DNA of 33,613 nucleotides, from NCBI GenBank assembly GCA_947466085.1, contig CANIEC010000040.1, positions 1-33,613 of the forward strand. The letters run 5' to 3'. Positions 8,214 to 16,985 of the stretch are shown here, in pieces. The notes under the pieces are model-generated. The model was not told the origin of the DNA, searched no databases, and saw nothing but the letters and a program-made list of their open reading frames with translations. The position numbers and the translations under genes are program-made. Numbering within the stretch: the first letter of the stretch is position 1; every line of letters starts with the position of its first letter. This stretch comes from Rhodospirillales bacterium. Its GTDB lineage: Bacteria; Pseudomonadota; Alphaproteobacteria; Reyranellales; Reyranellaceae.

Positions 8214-8989
8214 GCATTCCTCTGGTCACGGTGCTGGGGCGCATGACACTCGCCTTCCTGGAGGCGATCGGCGGCGTGACCTCATTTGCCTTCAAGGCAA
8301 TCCGCCAGGGTCTGCAGCCGCCCTACTACCGCCGGCAGATCCTCCGGCAGATCATGGAAATCGGCTACTACTCGCTGCCCGTGGTGGGCCTCACCGCGAT
8401 CTTCACCGGCATGGTGCTGGCGTTGCAGAGCTACACCGGCTTCGCGCGCTTCTCCGCCGAGAGCGCGATCCCCAACGTCGTCGTGGTCTCGCTGACCCGT
8501 GAGCTCGGCCCCGTCCTGGCGGGCCTGATGGTCGCCGGCCGCGTCGGCGCGGCGATGGCCGCCGAGATCGGCACCATGCGCGTCACCGAACAGATCGATG
8601 CGCTTACCACGCTCTCGACCGATCCGTTCAAGTACCTGGTCGTGCCGCGACTGATCGCGGGCGTCCTCACCCTGCCGTTCCTGGTACTGATCGCCGACAT
8701 CATCGGCGTGCTGGGCGGTTTCCTGGTCGGCGTCTACAAGCTCGATTTCAACGACGCGGCCTACTTGCGCAATACGATGGACTTCCTGCAGTTCCAGGAC
8801 GTCTTCTCCGGCCTGGTGAAGGCGGCGGTGTTCGGCTTCCTGATCACCCTGATGGGCTGCTACCACGGCTACACGTCGCGCGGCGGCGCCCAGGGTGTCG
8901 GCATGGCGACCACCAGCGCCGTGGTCTCGGCTTCGATCCTGATCCTGACGTTCAACTACTTCATCACCGAAGCCTTCTTCGCGCGCTGA
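8210..8989 (+). CDS. mlaE: MlaE-family lipid ABC transporter permease
   Basis: The product is the inner-membrane permease of an Mla-type importer/exporter that moves phospholipids between the inner and outer membrane. It has 259 residues, several strong hydrophobic segments and the family signature ELGPVLAGLMVAGRVGAAMA followed by EIGTMRVTEQIDAL (about residues 99-132). The start is a GTG overlapping the alr stop (GTGA), so translation is probably coupled. The ATPase follows 14 bp downstream. No MCE protein (MlaD) or MlaB/MlaC gene is adjacent, so the substrate-binding parts must be encoded elsewhere. Confidence 0.93.
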   Translation: MSIPLVTVLGRMTLAFLEAIGGVTSFAFKAIRQGLQPPYYRRQILRQIMEIGYYSLPVVGLTAIFTGMVLALQSYTGFARFSAESAIPNVVVVSLTRELGPVLAGLMVAGRVGAAMAAEIGTMRVTEQIDALTTLSTDPFKYLVVPRLIAGVLTLPFLVLIADIIGVLGGFLVGVYKLDFNDAAYLRNTMDFLQFQDVFSGLVKAAVFGFLITLMGCYHGYTSRGGAQGVGMATTSAVVSASILILTFNYFITEAFFAR

Positions 8990-9003
8990 TCGGCTCCCGC
9001 CTC

Positions 9004-9777
9004 ATGGCCTCTCCCAAGATCTCGCTGCACGGCGTCACCAAGGCTTTCGGGCCGAAAAAGGTGCTGCAGGGCATTGAGCTCGACGTGGCCCCGGGCGAAT
9101 CGATGGTCGTGATCGGCGGCTCCGGAACGGGCAAGTCGGTGCTGCTGAAATGCATCCTCGGTCTGCTGCGACCGGAAAGCGGCTCGATCAAGATCGATGG
9201 CGAGGAGACACGAGACCTCAGCGACCGCAGCCGGGCGCGCGTCATGCGCAAGTTCGGCATGCTGTTCCAGGGCGGGGCACTGTTCGATTCGCTGCGCGTC
9301 TGGGAGAACGTCGCCTTCGGCCCCATCCAGAGCGACGGCATGGCCCCCGCCCAAGCCCGTGAAGTCGCCGTCGCCAAGTTGGGCGCCGTCGGCCTCGGCC
9401 CCGAAATCGGCGACCTCTACCCCTCGGAACTGTCGGGCGGCATGCAGAAGCGCGTGGCGCTGGCCCGCGCCATCGCCCGCGAGCCCGAGATCATCTTCTT
9501 CGACGAGCCGACGACCGGCCTCGATCCGATCATGGCGGATGTCATCAACGACCTGATCGTGAAGTGCGTCAGCGATCTCGGCGCGACGGCGGTCTCGATC
9601 ACCCACGACATGGCAAGCGCCCGCAAGATCGGCCACCGCATCGGCATGCTGCACGAGGGCAAGCTTGTCTGGCAGGGGCCCGTCGCGGACATCGACCGCT
9701 CAGGGAACGCCTATGTGGACCAGTTCATCCACGGCCGGGCCGAGGGGCCGATCCGGATGCAGGTCCGGAAGCTCTGA
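9004..9777 (+). CDS. mlaF: MlaF-family lipid ABC transporter ATPase
   Basis: This is the cytoplasmic ATPase partner of MlaE. The 257-residue protein shows Walker A GGSGTGKS (38-45), the Q-loop in GMLFQGGALFDSL typical of the Mla/Ttg2A subfamily, signature LSGGMQKR (143-150), Walker B IIFFDEP (163-169) and the H-loop in ITHDMASARKI. The GGALFDSL variant after the Q-loop separates it from amino-acid and metal importers. It lies 14 bp after mlaE and 2 bp before the TTG start of radA, in one continuous transcription unit. Confidence 0.94.
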   Translation: MASPKISLHGVTKAFGPKKVLQGIELDVAPGESMVVIGGSGTGKSVLLKCILGLLRPESGSIKIDGEETRDLSDRSRARVMRKFGMLFQGGALFDSLRVWENVAFGPIQSDGMAPAQAREVAVAKLGAVGLGPEIGDLYPSELSGGMQKRVALARAIAREPEIIFFDEPTTGLDPIMADVINDLIVKCVSDLGATAVSITHDMASARKIGHRIGMLHEGKLVWQGPVADIDRSGNAYVDQFIHGRAEGPIRMQVRKL

Positions 9778-9779
9778 CC

Positions 9780-11243
9780 TTGGCACGGCCACTCAAGCGC
9801 TTCGTCTGCCAGTCCTGCGGGGCCGTCACGACCAAATGGAGCGGCCGTTGCGAATCCTGCGGTGAGTGGAACACCATCGTCGAGGAGACGGCTCCCGCAC
9901 CCGGCCCAGCGGGTGGCGCGATGGCCCGTCGCGGAAAGGGCCGCCTGCTCGACTTCACCGGCCTCACCGGTTCGACGCCGCAGCCGCCGCGCCTGAAGAG
10001 CGGCATCAACGAATTCGATCGCGTGTGCGGTGGCGGCCTGGTCGTCGGCTCCGCGCTGCTGATCGGGGGCGATCCCGGGATCGGCAAATCGACCCTGCTG
10101 CTGCAGATGGCGGCGGCGCTCGCCAGACAGCACACGGCCTGCGCCTATATTTCGGGCGAAGAGGCCGTCGATCAGGTTCGCCTGCGGGCCGAACGCCTGG
10201 GTCTGGCCGACGCCCCGGTCCAGCTGGTCGCCGCCACCTCGGTGCGCGACATCGTGGCCTCGCTGGAGCAGCCGGACGCACCCAAGGTGGCTGTCATCGA
10301 TTCGATCCAGACGATGTGGCTCGACACGGTCGATTCGACACCCGGTACGGTGACTCAGGTGCGCGCCTCGGCACAGGCGCTGGTCGAATTGGCCAAGCGG
10401 CGCGGCATCGCCGTGCTGCTGGTCGGTCACGTGACCAAGGACGGCGCCATCGCGGGTCCACGCGTGCTCGAGCACATGGTCGACACGGTGCTCTACTTCG
10501 AGGGCGAGCGCGGCCACCAGTTCCGCATCCTGCGCACCGTCAAGAACCGCTTCGGCCCGACCGACGAGATCGGCGTCTTCGAGATGTCCGACCGCGGCCT
10601 GTCCGATGTCGCCAATCCTTCGGCCCTGTTCCTGGCGGATCGTCGCGGTCACGTCTCGGGCACCTGCGTCTTCGCCGGCATCGAGGGCACCCGGCCCTTG
10701 CTGGTCGAGATCCAGGCGCTGGTCAGCCCGTCGTCCCTCGCGACGCCCCGGCGTGCCGTGGTCGGTTGGGATTCGAATCGCCTCGCCATGGTTCTGGCCG
10801 TGCTGGAGGCCCGGTGCGGCGTCACGGTCGGCGCCAATGACGTCTACCTGAACGTTGCCGGCGGCCTCCGGATCGGCGAGCCGGCCGCCGACCTCGCCGT
10901 GGCGGCCGCGGTCATTTCCTCGCTGGCCGACGAACAGGTCCCCGGCGACATGGTGGTGTTCGGCGAGATCGGCCTCGGCGGCGAGGTCCGGCCGGTCGGG
11001 CAGCGCGAAGCCCGGTTGCGGGAGGCGGCCAAGCTCGGTTTCCGAAGCGCGCTCATACCGCAGGTTCGCAGTGGCTCAGGGCCTGCCCCGCGGGCGCCGG
11101 AGGGCATCGCCATTGACGAAATTGAGCATCTGTCGGACCTTGTGGCGCGTTTCCAACCGGCCGATCGGCCCCTAAAACGTGGCCGGCGCGAGGGGTTCTC
11201 GGAAGGGTCCGGGGGCCGTCACCGCGATCAGGATCAGGACTAG
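9780..11243 (+). CDS. radA: DNA repair protein RadA
   Basis: RadA (Sms) is a DnaB-like ATPase that drives branch migration during recombination and repair. The start is TTG at 9780, chosen because the conserved beginning (FVCQSCG) must be included; the first ATG in frame would delete the zinc finger. Domains in order are the C4 zinc finger (Cys10, 13, 24, 27), the RecA core with Walker A GGDPGIGKS (97-105), the RadA-specific KNRFG motif (255-259), and a C-terminal Lon-like domain with NDVYLNVAGGLRI. The product has 487 residues, with a charged tail of about 25 residues after the conserved end. The start lies 2 bp after the mlaF stop. Confidence 0.95.
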   Translation: MARPLKRFVCQSCGAVTTKWSGRCESCGEWNTIVEETAPAPGPAGGAMARRGKGRLLDFTGLTGSTPQPPRLKSGINEFDRVCGGGLVVGSALLIGGDPGIGKSTLLLQMAAALARQHTACAYISGEEAVDQVRLRAERLGLADAPVQLVAATSVRDIVASLEQPDAPKVAVIDSIQTMWLDTVDSTPGTVTQVRASAQALVELAKRRGIAVLLVGHVTKDGAIAGPRVLEHMVDTVLYFEGERGHQFRILRTVKNRFGPTDEIGVFEMSDRGLSDVANPSALFLADRRGHVSGTCVFAGIEGTRPLLVEIQALVSPSSLATPRRAVVGWDSNRLAMVLAVLEARCGVTVGANDVYLNVAGGLRIGEPAADLAVAAAVISSLADEQVPGDMVVFGEIGLGGEVRPVGQREARLREAAKLGFRSALIPQVRSGSGPAPRAPEGIAIDEIEHLSDLVARFQPADRPLKRGRREGFSEGSGGRHRDQDQD

Positions 11244-11256
11244 GGCAACGGGGTCG

Positions 11257-11904
11257 ATGGAACAGCTGGGAATTACCGTTTTCGATGTCGCCGTGATCGC
11301 CATCGCTGTCTTCGGGGCGGCCATCGGCCTGTCCACGGGCTTTGCCCACGCCGTCCTTTTCATCGCGTCCTGGATCGCCTCCGGCTGGATCGCCTGGCGC
11401 TTCTCCAAGGTCGTCGAGCCGGAGGTCCTGAAGGTCGTCGGCAGCGCCGAGCTCTCCTATTTCGTCTCCCTGCTGGTCGTCTTCGTGGCCGCCCTGATCG
11501 TGCTGATCATGCTGACCAGCGTGCTGTCCCGTTCGATCCGGTCCAGTCCGCTCGGCAAGCCCGACAAGATCCTCGGGGCGGGCTTTGGCGTGCTTTGCGC
11601 CTGGGTCGCCATGGGCGCAGCCTTCCTGTTCTACGGATATCTCGGCCCCCGCCAGCTGCCGCCCGCCGTCGAGGGAGCGGCGAGTTTTCCCATGATCCGC
11701 GAAATGTCCACCTTCGTGGAGCCCTATCTTCCCACCGGATTCCGCAACCGCCTGCAGCGCCCGGGCATGGACAGTGGCGCGATCACGGCCCCGGCGAGGA
11801 CTTCCCCCGCACCGTCGGACACGGCGCCGGCGGCACCATCCGCCGCCCCGGCAACGCCGCCGGCTGCTCCGGCGGCCCCGGCTGGGACCAAACAGCCGCA
11901 GTGA
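11257..11904 (+). CDS. cvpA: CvpA family membrane protein
   Basis: CvpA-family proteins are inner-membrane proteins, in E. coli linked to colicin V production and cotranscribed with purF. The start at ATG 11257 gives 215 residues. The N-terminal region has the family pattern FDVAVIAIAVFGAAIGLSTG followed by three further hydrophobic segments and PLGKPDKILGAGFGVLCAW near the middle. The last 50 residues or so are rich in Pro and Ala and probably disordered. The open frame extends upstream into radA, but that part is a shadow. The gene is 46 bp before purF, matching the conserved cvpA-purF pairing. Confidence 0.88.
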   Translation: MEQLGITVFDVAVIAIAVFGAAIGLSTGFAHAVLFIASWIASGWIAWRFSKVVEPEVLKVVGSAELSYFVSLLVVFVAALIVLIMLTSVLSRSIRSSPLGKPDKILGAGFGVLCAWVAMGAAFLFYGYLGPRQLPPAVEGAASFPMIREMSTFVEPYLPTGFRNRLQRPGMDSGAITAPARTSPAPSDTAPAAPSAAPATPPAAPAAPAGTKQPQ

Positions 11905-11950
11905 GTGATCCTTGATAGCCTTGGGACGACACCCCGGCTATAACGCCGCC

Positions 11951-13414
11951 GTGCTTAGCACCCCGAAACGCTCCGACGACGCCCTCGACGACAAGTTTCA
12001 CGAGGAATGTGCGCTGTTCGGCATCTACGGGACGTCGGATGCCGCCGCTCATACTGCGCTGGGCCTCCACGCCCTGCAGCATCGCGGCCAGGAAGCCTCG
12101 GGAATCGTCACCTTCGACGGCCGACTTTTCCACAATCACCGCGCCGCCGGCCTGGTCGGCGACATCTTCGGCACCCAGGCCGTCATGGAGAAGCTGGTCG
12201 GCTATTCCGCGATCGGCCACAACCGCTACGCCACGACGGGCGGTTCGTCGGACCGCAACATCCAGCCGATCTTCGCCGACTTCGACTTCGGCGGCCTCGC
12301 CCTTGCGCACAACGGCAACCTCACCAACGCCTATCTCCTGCGCAAGGAGCTGGTGCGGATCGGCTGCCTGTTCCAGTCGACCACCGACACCGAAGTCATC
12401 AATCACCTGATCGCCCGCTCCAACTACTCGACCGTGGTCGACCGGTTGATTGATGCGCTGGGCCGGGTCAAGGGCGCCTATTCCCTGCTGCTGCTGACGA
12501 ACGAATCCCTGATCGGCGTGCGCGACCCGATGGGCGTGCGCCCGCTGGTGATCGGCCGGCTCGAGGATGCCTGGATCCTGACCTCCGAGAGCTGCGCGCT
12601 CGACATCCTTGGCGCCCGCTTCGTGCGCGACGTCGAGCCGGGCGAGATCGTGATCGTCGACGGCAACGGTCTCAGGTCCATCAAGCCGTTCGTGAAGCAA
12701 AAGCGCCGCTTCTGCGTCTTCGAGCACATCTACTTCGCGCGTCCCGATTCGAAGGTCGAGGGCATCGGCGTCTACGACGCGCGCAAGCGTATCGGCATGG
12801 AGCTGGCCAAGGAGAGCCCCGTGCCGGCCGACGTCGTCGTCCCGGTGCCGGATTCCGGCGTGCCTGCAGCGATCGGCTATGCCGCACAGTCGGGCCTGCC
12901 GTTCGAGCTGGGCATCATCCGCAACCACTATGTCGGCCGCACCTTCATCGAGCCCGCGGACCATATCCGCCATCTCGGCGTGCGGCTGAAACACAACGCC
13001 AACCGCGCCCACATCGAGGGCAAGCGTGTCATCCTCGTCGACGATTCTATCGTGCGCGGCACGACCTCGATGAAGATCGTCGAGATGGTGCGCAACGCCG
13101 GCGCCCGCGAGGTGCATATGCGCATCGCCGCCCCGCCGACCACAGATCCCTGCTTCTACGGCATCGACACGCCCGAGCGCGACAAGCTGCTGGCCTCGCG
13201 CTACGACGTCGCCGGCATGGCGAAGTTCATCGGCGTCGATTCGCTGGCCTTCGTCTCGATCGACGGTCTCTATCGCGCGATGGGCCTGCCGGGCCGGGAT
13301 CCGGCCCAGCCGGCCTTCTGCGATGCCTGCTTCACCGGCGACTACCCGATCGCGCTCGACGACGTGGTCGGCGTCGAGGATCGCCAGCTCTCCCTCCTCG
13401 TCGAATCGGCCTGA
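11951..13414 (+). CDS. purF: Amidophosphoribosyltransferase
   Basis: PurF catalyses the first committed step of purine synthesis, making phosphoribosylamine from PRPP and glutamine. The N-terminal glutaminase nucleophile is the Cys in EECALFGIYG (Cys20 with this start), so a propeptide must be removed as in the Bacillus-type enzyme. Four cysteines match the Fe-S type: RRFCVFEHIYF, TDPCFYG, and the pair in AFCDACFTGDYP. The PRPP loop is VILVDDSIVRGTTS. GTG at 11951 is my choice; TTG at 11912 or 11921 in the same frame would add 10-13 residues, and no clear ribosome binding site decides between them. It follows cvpA and precedes an SDR gene by 10 bp. Confidence 0.95.
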   Translation: MLSTPKRSDDALDDKFHEECALFGIYGTSDAAAHTALGLHALQHRGQEASGIVTFDGRLFHNHRAAGLVGDIFGTQAVMEKLVGYSAIGHNRYATTGGSSDRNIQPIFADFDFGGLALAHNGNLTNAYLLRKELVRIGCLFQSTTDTEVINHLIARSNYSTVVDRLIDALGRVKGAYSLLLLTNESLIGVRDPMGVRPLVIGRLEDAWILTSESCALDILGARFVRDVEPGEIVIVDGNGLRSIKPFVKQKRRFCVFEHIYFARPDSKVEGIGVYDARKRIGMELAKESPVPADVVVPVPDSGVPAAIGYAAQSGLPFELGIIRNHYVGRTFIEPADHIRHLGVRLKHNANRAHIEGKRVILVDDSIVRGTTSMKIVEMVRNAGAREVHMRIAAPPTTDPCFYGIDTPERDKLLASRYDVAGMAKFIGVDSLAFVSIDGLYRAMGLPGRDPAQPAFCDACFTGDYPIALDDVVGVEDRQLSLLVESA

Positions 13415-13424
13415 GTTCAGGATC

Positions 13425-14174
13425 ATGACCGGAACCGCTGTCGGCCGCCTCGCCGGGCGGGTTGCGCTGATCACCGGTGCCTCGCGCGGCCTCGGTGCAG
13501 CCGCAGCCCTCGCCTACGCCGCCGAGGGCGCGCACTGCGTGCTGGTCGCCCGGACCGTGGGTGGCCTCGAGGAAGTCGACGACCGCATCAAGGCGATCGG
13601 TGGCTCGGCCACGCTCGTCCCGCTCGACGTGACCGATGGTCCCGGGATCGACCGGCTGGGCCAGGCCCTCTTCGACCGCTTCGGCCGCCTCGACGTGCTG
13701 CTGGGCAACGCGGCAATTCTCGGCGCGCTCTCGCCGATCGGCCATTTCGAGCCCAAGGTGTTCGAGCAGGTGATGGCGGTGAACGTCACGGCCAACTGGC
13801 GCCTGATCCGCTCGATGGACCCGCTGCTGCGCCGCTCCGACGCCGGCCGCGCCATCTTCGTGACATCGGGTGCCTCCCGCCGGATCATTCCCTATTGGGG
13901 CGCCTACGCCACGAGCAAGGCCGCGTTGGACATGATGGTCGGGATCTATGCCGCCGAGGTGGCCCACACCCAAGTGAAGGCCAATCTCTTCAACCCGGGT
14001 CCGATGCGCACCTTCATGCGCCGCGAAGCCTTCCCGGGTGAGGACGAGGCACAGCAAATTCCGCCCGAAGCCCATGGCGAATCGCTGATCCGGCTGGCGA
14101 TGCCGTCCTGCACGATGAACGGCGAATGGATCGCCGGCGACGCGGCCCTGGAGCAGCGCCCCAGCATCAGCTGA
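13425..14174 (+). CDS. SDR family NAD(P)-dependent oxidoreductase
   Basis: The product is a classical short-chain dehydrogenase of 249 residues. The nucleotide-binding glycine motif TGASRGLG is near residue 18, a variant NAG motif appears as LGNAAIL, and the catalytic Ser and Tyr-x3-Lys are in TSGASRR and YATSK. The substrate cannot be read from the sequence. The ATG is 10 bp after purF and the gene probably ends the dnaB-to-purF transcription unit. SDR genes directly behind purF are frequent in alphaproteobacteria. A hairpin follows the stop. Confidence 0.88.
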   Translation: MTGTAVGRLAGRVALITGASRGLGAAAALAYAAEGAHCVLVARTVGGLEEVDDRIKAIGGSATLVPLDVTDGPGIDRLGQALFDRFGRLDVLLGNAAILGALSPIGHFEPKVFEQVMAVNVTANWRLIRSMDPLLRRSDAGRAIFVTSGASRRIIPYWGAYATSKAALDMMVGIYAAEVAHTQVKANLFNPGPMRTFMRREAFPGEDEAQQIPPEAHGESLIRLAMPSCTMNGEWIAGDAALEQRPSIS

Positions 14175-14198
14175 GGGCGCCGCAGGCAGTTTCGAGAA

Positions 14199-14221
14199 GG
14201 TGACGGCGCAGGGCCGTCACC
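14199..14221. terminator. Hairpin between convergent genes, probable bidirectional terminator
   Basis: A perfect 9-bp stem, GGTGACGGC (14199-14207) and GCCGTCACC (14213-14221), has a 5-nt loop. An outer GGCAG/CTGCC pairing (14185-14189 with 14224-14228) could lengthen it. It lies in the 54-bp gap between the convergent SDR and molybdenum-hydroxylase genes. No T-tract follows on either strand, so termination strength is uncertain. Confidence 0.5.
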
Positions 14222-14228
14222 GGCTGCC

Positions 14229-16508
14229 CTATTCGGCGGCCATGTCCATCGTCGCCAGTACCTTGGGCGGCGACATCGGCAGGCTGTAGAACCGCCGCCC
14301 CAGCGCGTCGTAGACCGCATTCGAGATGGCGGCCAGCGGCGGCACCAGCGGGACCTCGCCGACGCCGCGGACGCCCTGCGGATGCTTCGGGTTGGGGATC
14401 TCGAGGATCACCGAATCCAGCATCGGCAGGTCGGAGCTGACCGGCATGCGGTAGTCGAGGAAGCTCGGGTTATCGAGCTTGCCGTCCTTGTTGAAGATGT
14501 ACTCCTCGCTGAGCGCCCAGCCGATGCCCTGGGCGGCACCGCCCTGGATCTGGCCTTCGACATAGCTGGGATGGATCGCGCGGCCGACATCCTGGAAGGC
14601 CGTGTACCTCAGCACGCGCACGATGCCGAGATCGGGGTCGATCTCGACGTCGCAGACATGGGTTGCAAAGCCGCCTTCGGCGCCCGTCGTGTTGAGCTGC
14701 TGGCCGGCGCCGATCGGGCCGCCGGTGGCGCTCGCCTGTGCCGCGATCTGGCCGAGGCTGAGCGGCTCGAACTTGCCGGCATTGTCGCCGGCCGGCCGGG
14801 CCTCGCCATTCTCCCAGACGACCGCGTCGGGATCGATCTTCCAGATCTTGGCCGCGCGCTCGCGCAGCTGGGTGATCACGCGTTCCGTCGAGTGCGTCAC
14901 CACCATGGCCGAGGCATAGGTCACGCGGCTGCCGCCGGTCAGGTTGCTGAAGCCGATGACGCTGGTGTCGCCGATCAGCACCGAGACCTTCTTGTAGTCG
15001 ATGCCCAGCAGCTCGGCCGTGATGTTGGCCGTCGCGGCGCGCGAGCCGCCGATGTCGGGATGGCCGGTGATCACCACCACCGTACCGTCCTCGTTGATGT
15101 TCACCTGCGCGCTCGACTCGCCGCCCGCGTTGAACCAGAAGCCCGACGCCACGCCGCGGCCGTACAGCATGCCCTTCCCGGCCTTGGGCAGGGGCGTCGT
15201 GTAGTGCGCGTGCTTCTTCGCTTCCTCGATCGTCTCGACGAAGCCGATGCGCGGGTAGACCGGCCCGTGCGCGGCCTTCGTGCCCTGCTTCGCGGCGTTC
15301 TTCAGGCGGAAGTCCAGCGGATCCATCTTCAGCGCCTCGGCCATCTCGTCCATGACGCACTCCACGCCATAAGCGCCGATCGGCGCGCCGGGCGCGCGAT
15401 AGGCCGCGACCTTGGAGCGGTTGGACACCACGTCGTAGCCGAACGAATGAACGTTCGGGATGTCATAGGGCGCGAAGGCGCAGCCCGCCGCGCCGCGGAT
15501 GGGCGAACCGGGCAGCGCGCCGGCCTGCAGGCAGAAGGTGCCCTGCGCCGCCACCAGTTTGCCGTCCTTGGTCGCGCCGAGCTTGACGGTGCTGTAGGAG
15601 CCCGAGGTCGGGCCGGAGGCATGGAACACCTCGGCCCGGCTCATGGTCATCTTCACCGGCCGGCCGGACTTCTTGGCCAGGATCAGCGCCAGCGGCTCGA
15701 GGTAGATGATCGTCTTGCCGCCGAAGCCGCCGCCGATCTCCGCCGGAATCGCGCGGATGTCGTTCTGGGGCAGCCCGGTCAGGTAGGCGCACATCGCGCG
15801 GACCATGAACTGGCCCTGGCTGGAGCTCCAGATCGTGGCCTTGCCGTCGGAGACGCTGACCAGGCAGGCATGCGGCTCGATATAGCCCTGGTGCACCGGC
15901 TGGGTGCGGAAGCTGCGCTCGATGACGACGTCGGCCTTGGCGAAGCCCTCACCGATATCGCCGAGCTTGTGCTCCAGCGTGCCGGCGATGTTCGAGGGCT
16001 TGTCCTTGTACTTGATGAAGTCGTGCAGGATCGGCGCGTCGGGCTTCATCGCCTCCTCGACATCGATCACGAAGGGCAGCACCTCGTACTCGACCTCGAT
16101 CAGCTTGCAGGCTTCCGCGGCGATCTTCTCCGTGGTTGCCGCGACCGCCGCGACCGGATGGCCGGCGAACAGCGCCTTCTCGCGCGCCATGACGTTGCGG
16201 CACATCCAGCGCATGTCCTGGATGCCCAGCATCACCGACTTCTCGATCGGGAAGTTCACGATGTCCTTGGCCGTCATCACGGCCTTCACGCCGGGATGCG
16301 CCTCTGCCTTGCTGGTGTCGATCGACTTGATGCGCGCGTGCGGATGCGGGCTGCGCAGCACCTTGCCCCAGATCATGCCGGGCATGGTGGTGTCGGCAGC
16401 ATAGGCCGCGCGTCCCGTCACCTTGTCGGCGCCGTCGGGACGGATCGTGCGCTTGCCGATCCACTTGTTGTCGTTGGCGGTGTCGGTAGTGCTCCCAGGC
16501 GTGCTCAT
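14229..16508 (-). CDS. Xanthine dehydrogenase family molybdopterin-binding subunit
   Basis: This is the large catalytic subunit of a molybdenum hydroxylase, a class that hydroxylates N-heterocycles, aldehydes or aromatic compounds with water as oxygen source. The product has 759 residues. Visible family motifs are DKVTGRAAYAAD near the N terminus, GGGFGGKTIIYLEPLALIL, the segment AAYRAPGAPIGAYGVECVMD near the active site, and GVGEVPLVPP, which carries the conserved catalytic Glu near the C terminus. The active-site loop reads AYRAPG, not the AYRCSFR of form I CO dehydrogenase nor the AYRGAGR of form II, so CO oxidation is unlikely. The ATG at 16508 overlaps the stop of the 2Fe-2S subunit gene (ATGA). 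The substrate is unknown. Confidence 0.92.
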   Translation of the reverse strand: MSTPGSTTDTANDNKWIGKRTIRPDGADKVTGRAAYAADTTMPGMIWGKVLRSPHPHARIKSIDTSKAEAHPGVKAVMTAKDIVNFPIEKSVMLGIQDMRWMCRNVMAREKALFAGHPVAAVAATTEKIAAEACKLIEVEYEVLPFVIDVEEAMKPDAPILHDFIKYKDKPSNIAGTLEHKLGDIGEGFAKADVVIERSFRTQPVHQGYIEPHACLVSVSDGKATIWSSSQGQFMVRAMCAYLTGLPQNDIRAIPAEIGGGFGGKTIIYLEPLALILAKKSGRPVKMTMSRAEVFHASGPTSGSYSTVKLGATKDGKLVAAQGTFCLQAGALPGSPIRGAAGCAFAPYDIPNVHSFGYDVVSNRSKVAAYRAPGAPIGAYGVECVMDEMAEALKMDPLDFRLKNAAKQGTKAAHGPVYPRIGFVETIEEAKKHAHYTTPLPKAGKGMLYGRGVASGFWFNAGGESSAQVNINEDGTVVVITGHPDIGGSRAATANITAELLGIDYKKVSVLIGDTSVIGFSNLTGGSRVTYASAMVVTHSTERVITQLRERAAKIWKIDPDAVVWENGEARPAGDNAGKFEPLSLGQIAAQASATGGPIGAGQQLNTTGAEGGFATHVCDVEIDPDLGIVRVLRYTAFQDVGRAIHPSYVEGQIQGGAAQGIGWALSEEYIFNKDGKLDNPSFLDYRMPVSSDLPMLDSVILEIPNPKHPQGVRGVGEVPLVPPLAAISNAVYDALGRRFYSLPMSPPKVLATMDMAAE

Positions 16509-16981
16509 CGTGCGGCCCTCATGTCGGCGGCGGTGTCCAGTACGGCGCGGATGATCTTGTCGTAGCCCGTGCAGCGGCACAGGTTGCCGGCCAGCCAGAA
16601 GCGGACCTCGTGCTCGGTGGGGTCGGGATTCTTCTCGAGCAGCGCCTTGGCGGCCATCAACACGCCCGGCGTGCAGATGCCGCACTGGAGCGCCGCCGAT
16701 TCGAGGAACTTCTGCTGCAGCGGATGCAGCTCCTCCCCGGCCATGCCCTCGATGGTGCCGATCTTCTGCCCCTCGGCTTCGGCCGCCAGCATCAGGCAGG
16801 AACAGACGATCCGTCCGTTCAGGGTGATCGTGCAGGCACCGCAGTCGCCGGTACCGCAGCCTTCCTTGGCTCCGGTGAGCCCGAGCGGCCCGCGCAGCAC
16901 GTCGAGCATGCTCTGCTCGGCGTCGCAGAGGAATTCCTGCGGCTCGCCGTTGATCGTGGTGGAAACGTGAAGCTTTGCCAT
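16505..16981 (-). CDS. Molybdenum hydroxylase 2Fe-2S subunit
   Basis: The small subunit carries electrons from the Mo centre to FAD through two [2Fe-2S] clusters. The 158-residue product has the plant-ferredoxin-type set Cys42, Cys47, Cys50 and Cys62 (C-x4-C-x2-C-x11-C) and the second, helical cluster set Cys100, Cys103, Cys135 and Cys137 in CGICTPG and NLCRCTGY. All eight ligands are present. The ATG at 16981 was chosen because the family begins directly with the beta-grasp domain; an upstream in-frame start would add 11 unrelated residues. It lies 4 bp after the FAD subunit gene and overlaps the catalytic subunit gene. Confidence 0.95.
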   Translation of the reverse strand: MAKLHVSTTINGEPQEFLCDAEQSMLDVLRGPLGLTGAKEGCGTGDCGACTITLNGRIVCSCLMLAAEAEGQKIGTIEGMAGEELHPLQQKFLESAALQCGICTPGVLMAAKALLEKNPDPTEHEVRFWLAGNLCRCTGYDKIIRAVLDTAADMRAAR

Positions 16982-16985
16982 GGTT

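Noticed and set aside
14382-16565. A 727-codon open frame on the plus strand
   Set aside because: It is antisense to the molybdenum-hydroxylase catalytic gene, its product is rich in Arg, His, Asp and Leu with no domain, and it mirrors high GC at third codon positions of the real gene.
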